A DNA stretch of 11,711 nt, taken from Simkania negevensis. GTDB taxonomy: Bacteria > Chlamydiota > Chlamydiia > Chlamydiales > JAFITR01. The stretch's first letter is position 1; each line of letters starts with the position of its first letter. The notes below the pieces were generated by a model, which had not been told where the DNA came from, made no database searches, and was given only the letters and a program-made list of their open reading frames with translations. Of this stretch, positions 1 through 6,519 are shown piece by piece. The position numbers and the translations under genes were made by a program. The DNA lies in the NCBI GenBank assembly GCA_017116025.1, contig JAFITR010000035.1, positions 1 through 11,711 of the forward strand. Reading direction: 5' to 3'.

Positions 1-103
1 GCAACGGCCCTCCTAATATGCAAAAGGGTGGGCTGCTTAGGAGCTTTGGTTAAAAATTTATGTTTACACTTTGTGTGATAAGGTCTGACCCTAATCGGGG
101 CTA
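1..103. other. Short non-coding flank downstream of lpdA
   Basis: No coding region is supported here. On the minus strand this is the region just after the lpdA stop. I see only weak secondary structure: a 7-base inverted pair (CTCCTAA at 10-16 and TTAGGAG at 37-43) and short 4-base stems (GGTC/GACC near 82-90; ACAC/GTGT near 67-77) followed, in the lpdA direction, by an A/T-rich stretch around 51-60. One of these could help end the lpdA transcript, but none is a convincing intrinsic terminator. Confidence 0.3.
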
Positions 104-1495
104 TTAGATGTGGATGGCGCTCTTGTTGACGGCGAGGGCGGCTTCTTTGACTGCTTCGCAGAAGTTGGGATGTGGATGGCATGTATGAGCAAGCTCTCTT
201 GCTGTCATCTTTTTCCCGATAGCAAAAACACCTTCCATGATCATCTCTGACGCCATAGGACCGGCGATATGCATACCGACGACAACTTCGTTTGTTGCTT
301 CAACGATGACCTTGACCTGCCCCGTATCTTCTCCGGTACAACGTGCGCGCGAATTAGCTTTGAACGGGAAGCTACCGACCTTAACCTCAATCCCTCGCTC
401 CCTCGCCTCCTCTTCGGTCAACCCTACAGCGGCAACTTCTGGATAGGTATAAACGACACTGGGTATGGTCAAATAGTTGATGTGAGGGTTGTTTCCTGCG
501 ATGAGCTCTACCACGGCAATCCCCTCTTCTTCCCCTTTGTGAGCGAGCATGGGGCCGTCGATGAGGTCTCCGATGGCGTAAACACCTGGGGCTGTCGTCC
601 TAAAGTTTTCATCAACAACGACACGTCCTGCTTGATCAAGCTCGACACCGATCTTTTCAAGTCCAAGGCCATTGGTATAGGGTTTTCTTCCTATAGCGAC
701 AAGGAGAGCATCCGCCTCCAAAGCGAATTTTTTGCCACTCTTCTCTTCGACACGCAGCACGGCCTTATTTTTTTTCACCTCACCATCGACTACCTTACTA
801 GCGAAGTGGAAGAGCATCCCCTGCTTTTTTAACGCTTGCATCAAGGTTTTGGCCATCGTCATATCAAGAGTGGGGCAAATACGATCGAGAAACTCAACAA
901 CGGTGACTTCTGTGCCTATCCTTTTGTATACGGAGCCGAGCTCTAGTCCGATAACACCAGCGCCGACGACGATCATCTTCTTTGGAATCTTCTTGAGAGA
1001 AAGCGCTCCTGTCGAAGAAAGAACCACTTTTTCGTCGAAAGGCAGGAAGGGTAACGGAATAGGAAGAGAGCCCGTAGCGAGAACGATCTGTTTGGCACTG
1101 ACGCGCTCCTGCCCCTCCACCTCGACCATACCAGTGGTGAGCAATGTCGCTTTTCCGACAATGGAGTCTATGCCATTTTTTTTGAACAAGCCAGCAATAC
1201 CCTGAGTGAGTGTTTTGACGACGCTGTTCTTCCTCTGGACGAGGGCAGCAAGGTCGAAATGTAACCCGTCACACAAGATGCCGTGGTCAGCCCCTTCCTC
1301 TTTAAGGAAAGCGTAGCGTTCTGTGGCATGAAGCATCGTTTTCGATGGGATACAGCCTACGTTGAGACATGTACCGCCGAGGCAACTGCCTTTCTCAATA
1401 CAGCACACCTTGAGTCCAAGCTGTGCAGCACGTATCGCCGCAACATAGCCTGCAGGGCCCGCTCCAATGATCGCAATGTCGTATTTCTTCGTCAT
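104..1495 (-). CDS. lpdA: Dihydrolipoamide dehydrogenase (E3)
   Basis: This is a 463-residue flavoprotein that reoxidises the dihydrolipoyl group of E2 and passes electrons through FAD and a disulfide to NAD+. Visible motifs are the N-terminal FAD-binding GAGPAG (residues 11-16), the redox-active pair C43 and C48 in CLNVGC, the NAD-binding VGAGVIGLELG near 177-187, the second FAD motif around YAIGD, and the C-terminal catalytic dyad H442 and E447. Length is normal for the family. The Thr usual in HPT of the active-site segment is Asn here (N444). The ATG start is supported by a good Shine-Dalgarno sequence (GAGGTG, five bases upstream). It lies downstream of sucB on the same strand, so it probably serves the 2-oxoglutarate dehydrogenase complex, possibly also pyruvate dehydrogenase. 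The 316-base gap to sucB makes separate transcription possible. Confidence 0.96.
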   Translation of the reverse strand: MTKKYDIAIIGAGPAGYVAAIRAAQLGLKVCCIEKGSCLGGTCLNVGCIPSKTMLHATERYAFLKEEGADHGILCDGLHFDLAALVQRKNSVVKTLTQGIAGLFKKNGIDSIVGKATLLTTGMVEVEGQERVSAKQIVLATGSLPIPLPFLPFDEKVVLSSTGALSLKKIPKKMIVVGAGVIGLELGSVYKRIGTEVTVVEFLDRICPTLDMTMAKTLMQALKKQGMLFHFASKVVDGEVKKNKAVLRVEEKSGKKFALEADALLVAIGRKPYTNGLGLEKIGVELDQAGRVVVDENFRTTAPGVYAIGDLIDGPMLAHKGEEEGIAVVELIAGNNPHINYLTIPSVVYTYPEVAAVGLTEEEARERGIEVKVGSFPFKANSRARCTGEDTGQVKVIVEATNEVVVGMHIAGPMASEMIMEGVFAIGKKMTARELAHTCHPHPNFCEAVKEAALAVNKSAIHI

Positions 1496-1500
1496 AACAC

Positions 1501-1506
1501 CACCTC
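1501..1506 (-). promoter_or_regulatory. Shine-Dalgarno sequence of lpdA
   Basis: On the minus strand the bases read GAGGTG, followed by five bases and then the ATG of lpdA. It is the best ribosome-binding site among the minus-strand genes of this window and fixes the lpdA start. Confidence 0.7.
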
Positions 1507-1523
1507 AGGTTTAATAAGCAACG

Positions 1524-1709
1524 GGAAGTAACAAGATAGACAAGATGGAACAGATAGACAGGATCGCTGCTTATAAGGTCGAGAAAAAACAAAATATAAA
1601 AAATAATGCAACGATCCTAAATAGTTACATATAAAAAATAAGATGTACTGGCTGCCTCATAAGTAGCGATCCTGTCTATCTGTTCCATCTTGTCTATCTT
1701 GTTCCTTCC
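1524..1709. repeat. Inverted repeat, 55-base arms, sucB-lpdA gap
   Basis: The left arm (1524-1578) and right arm (1655-1709) are reverse complements over 55 bases with three mismatches, around an A/T-rich 76-base centre. Each arm contains an imperfect direct repeat with an 18-base period: AGATAGACAAGAT at 1534-1546 and AGATAGACAGGAT at 1552-1564. There is no open reading frame in it. Arms this long and well matched exceed an ordinary terminator and suggest a small palindromic repeat element. Similar short 'GATAGACAGGAT'-type repeats are, from memory, common between genes in many environmental bacterial genomes. In a sucB-lpdA read-through transcript it would form a very stable stem. Confidence 0.85.
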
Positions 1710-1736
1710 GTTACTCACGAAACCTCTCCGTTAACG

Positions 1737-1775
1737 TAATCGGTTACGGGGTAGGGAAAACTCCGTGACCGATTA
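1737..1775. repeat. Hairpin-forming dyad just downstream of sucB
   Basis: Two 13-base arms, TAATCGGTTACGG (1737-1749) and CCGTGACCGATTA (1763-1775), pair with one mismatch (a G-U wobble on one strand) around a 13-base loop. It begins 36 bases past the sucB stop. A perfect 8-base palindrome CGTTAACG (1729-1736) abuts it. Neither side has a run of T, so it is not a standard intrinsic terminator. It could be an mRNA 3' stabilising stem or a processing site between sucB and lpdA. Confidence 0.55.
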
Positions 1776-1811
1776 GGAATCTTGGACCATCTTGTTACTT
1801 TTCGTTATCTC

Positions 1812-2987
1812 CTAAACTTGGAGGATAAAACGTACAGGATTTTCGATGCATTCTTTGACCTTGATCAAGAAGGCGATCGCACCTTGACCGTCAACGACTC
1901 TATGGTCGTAGCTTAAAGCTAGGTACATCATTGGCCTAATGACAATTTCATCGTTGACGACAACAGCGCGCTTCTGGATGTTGTGCATACCTAAGATACC
2001 GCTTTGTGGCGGATTGAGGATCGGTGTGGAGAGCATCGAACCGTATATACCGCCATTGGTGATGGTGAAGCAACCTCCGCGCAGGTCGTCGACGGAGATG
2101 GTCCCTTCGCGAGCATTTTTGGCAAAAGAAGCGATCGCGCCTTCAAGGCCAGCGAATGAGAGGGCATCACATCCGCATACAACGGGTACCATAAGCCCTT
2201 TTGGAGTGCCTACAGCGATACCAACATCGTAGTAGTGTCGTTCGACAACTTCTTCACCATCGATGTATGAGTTTACGGCGGGGACAGCTTGTAACGCCTC
2301 GACACACGCCTTGATGAAGAAAGACATAAAGCCCAGACGTACACCATGCTTCTTCTCAAAAATTTCTTTGTATCGCGAGCGCAAAGCGATCACCTGCGAT
2401 AGATCACACTCGTTAAAAGTGGTCAACATCGCCGTCGTATGCTGGGCGTGGAGAAGGCGTTCGGCAACAATGCGGCGCAGCTTGGTCATCCTCGTACGCG
2501 TCTCCTTCTGCCCCGAAGCGGCTGGTAGGGCAGCCCTTTGAACAGGTAGAGCTTTTTCCTCTTGCTTCTTTCCAAGTTCTTCAAGGAAAGCTTCCGGTGT
2601 CACACGAGCCCCTCCAGTAGAAGGTGTTGGGGGAGAGGGAGGATCTTCTTTTTTCGGCGGAGGTGGCGGTGCAGGTTTTGCTGCCTCAGCTTTTTTGGCT
2701 TTCTGTTGACCCGGAGCAGCCTCTTTTTCTTCTGCCGGTGGCGCCACGCTGGTGTCAACGGCGCCTATAACAGTATCGACAGCGATGGTATCGTCGACAG
2801 CGACGGTAAGGGTTAGCCTGCCTGCTGCAGGAGCAAAGAGCACCTGGTTAACTTTATCTGTCTCTAGCTCGATAATCTCTTCGTCTTCTTTGACGAAAGA
2901 GCCAGAAGGCTTCATCACCTGACTCACTGTCGCTTCAGAGACGGATTCCCCCATGCGCGGTATGCGAATCTCTACTTCTTTACCCAT
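1812..2987 (-). CDS. sucB: 2-oxoglutarate dehydrogenase E2, dihydrolipoyl succinyltransferase
   Basis: This E2 subunit (391 residues from the chosen start) transfers the succinyl group from lipoate to CoA. An N-terminal lipoyl domain (about residues 5-77) has the swinging-arm lysine K45 in ETDKVNQ. A Pro/Ala/Lys-rich linker follows (78-125), then an acyltransferase domain from about 163 to the end, with the active-site motif DHRVVDG (H362, D366). The E1/E3-binding peripheral domain is hard to see: only GARVTPEAFLEEL (126-138) resembles its C-terminal half. I chose ATG at 2987 because the lipoyl domain starts a few residues later. A TTG at 3008 (398 residues) would overlap the end of sucA by 8 bases and is less likely. 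The gap to sucA is 13 bases, so the two are almost surely one transcript. Confidence 0.95.
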   Translation of the reverse strand: MGKEVEIRIPRMGESVSEATVSQVMKPSGSFVKEDEEIIELETDKVNQVLFAPAAGRLTLTVAVDDTIAVDTVIGAVDTSVAPPAEEKEAAPGQQKAKKAEAAKPAPPPPPKKEDPPSPPTPSTGGARVTPEAFLEELGKKQEEKALPVQRAALPAASGQKETRTRMTKLRRIVAERLLHAQHTTAMLTTFNECDLSQVIALRSRYKEIFEKKHGVRLGFMSFFIKACVEALQAVPAVNSYIDGEEVVERHYYDVGIAVGTPKGLMVPVVCGCDALSFAGLEGAIASFAKNAREGTISVDDLRGGCFTITNGGIYGSMLSTPILNPPQSGILGMHNIQKRAVVVNDEIVIRPMMYLALSYDHRVVDGQGAIAFLIKVKECIENPVRFILQV

Positions 2988-3000
2988 TGCCTCTTCACCC

Positions 3001-5742
3001 TCATTCAAACGCTTGTTGCATGATATCTGTGTGTTGTTGTTTATGCACAGCGTGGTTTCCTACTGCCGTAGAAGCGCTGCGCTTCCTTCCTGCGTACTGG
3101 AGCTTGGTTTTAACAGGTATGACGTCGCGCATCTGTCTGTAGATATAGAGCCATGCTCCCATGTTGCTCGGCTCATCCTGTACCCAGAACATCTCTTTGT
3201 ACCCTTTGTATTGGTTAATGATCTTCTTGAGCAAGTCTTTTTTCAAGGGGTAGAGTTGTTCAATGCGTACGATCACAATATCCTTTTTCTTGCGCCTCTC
3301 CCTCTCTTCGATCAGGTCGTAATAGATTCTTCCACTACACAATAAGATCCTCTTCGCTTTTTTAGGACGTGTCGGGTCGTCGATGATCTTCTCGAAGGCA
3401 CCCTTGGAGAGCTCTTCAAGACTGCTTTTACATGCCTGGTAACGCAGTAGCCCTTTGGGAGTGAAGACGATGAGAGGTCTGCGCGTCTGCTGAAGCACCT
3501 GCTTGCGCAGAAGGTGAAAAAACTGTGCTGGTGTTGTAGGGTTAACGACGTACCAGTTGTCCTCTCCAGACAGCTGTAAGAAGCGTTCAATGCGTGCCGA
3601 CGAATGTTCCGGCCCCTGCCCTTCGTAGCCATGAGGGAGGAGCAAGGTAAGGCCTGAGTAGCGGTTCCACTTTTGTTCTGTCACAGCAATAAACTGGTCG
3701 ATAACAACCTGTGCTCCGTTGCAAAAGTCACCGAACTGTGCCTCCCAGATAACAAGTGCATCGGGATATGAGAGGGAATATCCAAATTCGAAAGCGAGGA
3801 CAGCGAACTCAGACAGTATACTATTGTATACGTGGCAGCGGCCCTGGCCGGGCTTGAGATGGCTTAAGGGAAAGTAATGTTTGCCGCTATCCTGGTCAAC
3901 CCACATCGCGTGACGGTGGCTGAAGGTCCCGCGGCGCGAGTCTTGTCCCGACAGCCTGATGTGTTTGCCCTGGGCAAGAAGAGAAGCAAAAGCAAGCATC
4001 TCCGCCATACCCCAATCGATCGTCTTCTTTTTCGCACTGCCTCCAACCATCTTGAAACGGTCTTCGTTGAGCCTTGCTATCTTCTTGTGGATGTTAAACC
4101 CTTCAGGAGCGGCACAAAAAGATTTGGCTAGAGCCTTGAGGGTCTTCTGAGGTACCTGTGTCTTAAAAGGTCGGTTTATCTCTTTTTCGGAGGTGCGGAC
4201 AAATTCTTTCCATACAGGCCCTTTAAAGAGGTCTGCAGGAGGGGCTGTTTCGAACAGCTTAGACCCCTCGTGGTCGGTTTTAAGGCTGCCGTTAAACTCT
4301 TCTTCCAGCTGATGTGCTATATGCTTTTCCAACACGCCATGCTGAACGAGAGAGTCGCGATATATTTGTCGTACCGAAGCTTTTTGTCGAATGAGTTTGT
4401 ACTCGAGAGGCTGTGTGAAGAAGGGTTCGTCTCCTTCGTTGTGGCCATATTTGCGGTAGCAGTTGAGGTCAATGAAGACGTCACAATGGAACTTTTGTCT
4501 AAGCTGCACGGCGAGATCGGTGACGAAGATACACATCTCCGGATCTTCTCCATTGACGTGGAAGACGGGGGCACCAAAAGTTCTGGCGATATCAGTACAG
4601 TAGCGTGTCGAACGCGACTCTTTAGGCGTTGTGGTAAAGCCGATCTGATTGTTGATGACGATATGTATCGTTCCCCCAGCAGAATACCCTGGAAGGTTGC
4701 AAAGCTGTAGACATTCGTAGATGGTGCCCTGCCCGCTGATGGCAGAATCACCATGGATAAGGAGAGGAAGGATCTCTTCTTGGTTGACGTCGCCCTTGAG
4801 CACCTGTTTCGCCTTTACCTGACCTTCGACAACGGCATTGACTGCCTCAAGATGGCTAGGGTTGGCGGTGAGGGAGACGTGTACCTGTCGCCCTCCACGT
4901 GTGATGATATCGGCAGAGAACCCCTTGTGGTATTTAACGTCTCCACTACCTTCAGACAGCCCAGGCAAGTAGTTCTCCTCAAACTCGTGAAAGATGGTCG
5001 AATAGGATTTGTTGAGGATGTTGGCCAATACGTTCAGCCTGCCACGATGTGCCATACCGATGACAAATTCCTTCAGCCCACTGACAGAACCCAGCTCAAT
5101 AACCTCTGCAATGATCGGGATGAGTGTCTCTGCTCCTTCTAAAGAAAAGCGTTTCTGCCCTACGTACTTGGTATGAAGAAACAACTCCAACAGCTCCGAC
5201 TTATTCAAGTGCTGAAGAATCGCCTTCTTCTGTTCCATAGAGAGAAGAGGAGAGCAGCGCACAGCCTCTACACGCTCCTCTATCCATTCCTCCATCTCCA
5301 CATTCTGCAACCCTACAAATTCAAAACCCACCTTGTTGCAATATATCTCACGAAGGACCTCGATGATTTTACTCAGAGGGGCAAACTTTTCGTCCAGCAA
5401 ACCGCAAGTAGGAAAGGTTTCGTTCAGCTCATCTTCTTCAAAACCTAATGTCGCCAAATCAAGCTCCGGGACAGATGCACGTGGAGCAGGGTCGATAGGG
5501 TCAAAACGCGCTAACAGATGTCCGTAAGAGCGGTAGGCGTTAATGAGCGTGGAGATGCGCAAGTCATTCGATGTCGAAGAAAGAGATTGGCCTTCACTAA
5601 TCTTAGAAGCAAATTCTACCCCCTCAAAAAAACGACACCACGAGTCGTCAACCGACGAAGAATCAGCACGAAATTTGTCGTACATCTCCTCAATCAAAGA
5701 GATGTTCGCCATGCTGGCAAAACTGTATGACTCCCCCGGCAT
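3001..5742 (-). CDS. sucA: 2-oxoglutarate dehydrogenase E1 (thiamine diphosphate-dependent)
   Basis: This 913-residue E1 decarboxylates 2-oxoglutarate and succinylates the lipoyl group of SucB. Order of features: the N-terminal E2-binding type segment (about residues 12-42), a linker with the typical RSYGHLLARFDP (71-82), GMAHRGRLNVLAN (229-241), GDVKYHKGFSAD (267-278), the diphosphate/Mg site GDSAISGQG (331-339) with NNQIGFTT (364-371), then the transketolase-like pyrimidine domain with HRHAMW and EAQFGDFCNGAQ, and the C-terminal domain ending with YAGRKRSASTAVGNH. Length is normal. The ATG at 5742 is preceded by GGGGGT at a suitable spacing. It is the first gene of sucA-sucB and is divergent from the lipoprotein-ccs genes, with a large palindrome between them. 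All expected motifs are intact. Confidence 0.97.
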   Translation of the reverse strand: MPGESYSFASMANISLIEEMYDKFRADSSSVDDSWCRFFEGVEFASKISEGQSLSSTSNDLRISTLINAYRSYGHLLARFDPIDPAPRASVPELDLATLGFEEDELNETFPTCGLLDEKFAPLSKIIEVLREIYCNKVGFEFVGLQNVEMEEWIEERVEAVRCSPLLSMEQKKAILQHLNKSELLELFLHTKYVGQKRFSLEGAETLIPIIAEVIELGSVSGLKEFVIGMAHRGRLNVLANILNKSYSTIFHEFEENYLPGLSEGSGDVKYHKGFSADIITRGGRQVHVSLTANPSHLEAVNAVVEGQVKAKQVLKGDVNQEEILPLLIHGDSAISGQGTIYECLQLCNLPGYSAGGTIHIVINNQIGFTTTPKESRSTRYCTDIARTFGAPVFHVNGEDPEMCIFVTDLAVQLRQKFHCDVFIDLNCYRKYGHNEGDEPFFTQPLEYKLIRQKASVRQIYRDSLVQHGVLEKHIAHQLEEEFNGSLKTDHEGSKLFETAPPADLFKGPVWKEFVRTSEKEINRPFKTQVPQKTLKALAKSFCAAPEGFNIHKKIARLNEDRFKMVGGSAKKKTIDWGMAEMLAFASLLAQGKHIRLSGQDSRRGTFSHRHAMWVDQDSGKHYFPLSHLKPGQGRCHVYNSILSEFAVLAFEFGYSLSYPDALVIWEAQFGDFCNGAQVVIDQFIAVTEQKWNRYSGLTLLLPHGYEGQGPEHSSARIERFLQLSGEDNWYVVNPTTPAQFFHLLRKQVLQQTRRPLIVFTPKGLLRYQACKSSLEELSKGAFEKIIDDPTRPKKAKRILLCSGRIYYDLIEERERRKKKDIVIVRIEQLYPLKKDLLKKIINQYKGYKEMFWVQDEPSNMGAWLYIYRQMRDVIPVKTKLQYAGRKRSASTAVGNHAVHKQQHTDIMQQAFE

Positions 5743-5796
5743 ACACTACCCCCAAACTGTTCAGCGTTCCATGAACCGCAGATTAAATGGTGAGAG

Positions 5797-5864
5797 GTTT
5801 AAAGGGCAGCAGAAAAACATAAACGTGCATCTGCACGTTTACGTTTTTCTGCTGCCCTTTAAAC
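5797..5864. repeat. Near-perfect 68-base palindrome in the divergent sucA/lipoprotein gap
   Basis: Arms 5797-5829 and 5832-5864 are reverse complements over 33 bases with one mismatch, around a two-base loop. The core is AACGTGCA-TC-TGCACGTT. Outside it each arm carries a run of five A (left) or five T (right). By structure it resembles a bidirectional intrinsic terminator extended by long outer arms, yet it lies upstream of both flanking genes, 54 bases before sucA and 22 bases before the lipoprotein start. It may insulate the two promoters, act as an operator dyad, or be an inserted palindromic element. There is no other recognisable feature in this 144-base gap. Confidence 0.9.
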
Positions 5865-5886
5865 TTGTATTGTTCATCATGTCTTC

Positions 5887-6519
5887 ATGCCCATACTGCC
5901 TATCGCCTCTATCCTTGCCATTGTTCTGCTTTCGTGTACATCCACAGGAACCACTCTCCTTCCCTGGGAGACCTTCCCGTCGCGCGCAGCCATCGACGAT
6001 AACATCTACCGCGCACGCGTCCCCTCCCACTGGATACGCACGGATCCCATAACCCAACAGCAGCTGGCCGACACCACACAACCCAACGCCGCCTTCACCA
6101 TCGATAACGATATCTACCTCACTATCCACACATTCCCCAACAAAGAGGCAAAACAAAAGATCCCCCCCATGGCACAAGTCGCACGCTGGCAAAGACAATT
6201 ACAACAGATCGATGAAACAACCCTCTTAATACTCCCCTATTCACATGGCGGATTCCACGGATACTCCTTCGAAGCCGAAGGCTCCCTCAACAATACAAAA
6301 ACAAAGGTGCTCGCATGGGCCATGCAAATCGATCAACAACATGAACAAACCCTACGACTACGTACAAAGAAAAATGGCGCCACACACTACACACAATACA
6401 CAGCAGATTACACCATTAAAGCTGTCGGACCAGCTAATAAAATCGATGAGTACGCACGCAATATCACCCGCTTTGCTCGTACCTTCGAACTGATTCAACC
6501 GATTGTGGCGTCGCAATGA
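5887..6519 (+). CDS. Putative lipoprotein, possible PsbP/MOG1-like fold, linked to ccsB
   Basis: This is a 210-residue protein of unknown function. It begins with a hydrophobic segment (residues 2-16) ending in the lipobox-like LLSC with C17, the only cysteine, so it is probably lipid-anchored on the periplasmic side. The n-region lacks Lys or Arg, which is unusual; an in-frame stop at 5860 rules out a longer ATG, GTG or TTG start. The remainder looks like a compact alpha/beta domain: YRARVPSHWIRTDP (about 41-54) near the start and YTIKAVGP followed by IDEYARNITRFARTF near the end recall the PsbP/MOG1-type fold. That is inference from pattern only. Its stop overlaps the ccsB start as ATGA, so translation is coupled. 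The natural guess is a role in cytochrome c maturation or another envelope task. No thioredoxin CxxC motif is present. No clear Shine-Dalgarno precedes it. Confidence 0.8.
   Translation: MPILPIASILAIVLLSCTSTGTTLLPWETFPSRAAIDDNIYRARVPSHWIRTDPITQQQLADTTQPNAAFTIDNDIYLTIHTFPNKEAKQKIPPMAQVARWQRQLQQIDETTLLILPYSHGGFHGYSFEAEGSLNNTKTKVLAWAMQIDQQHEQTLRLRTKKNGATHYTQYTADYTIKAVGPANKIDEYARNITRFARTFELIQPIVASQ

Noticed and set aside
269..832. 187-residue plus-strand open frame
   Set aside because: It is antisense to lpdA, which has every family motif; the frame has no recognisable domain and is a shadow.
2988..3008. TTG start of sucB giving seven extra residues
   Set aside because: It overlaps the sucA end, and the lipoyl domain needs only the ATG at 2987; kept as an alternative, not the call.
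4270..4754. Open frames of about 145 residues on both strands
   Set aside because: Both lie inside sucA in other frames; sucA motifs run through the region without interruption.
5839..6198. 119-residue minus-strand frame
   Set aside because: It ends inside the palindrome and is antisense to the lipoprotein gene; no domain seen.
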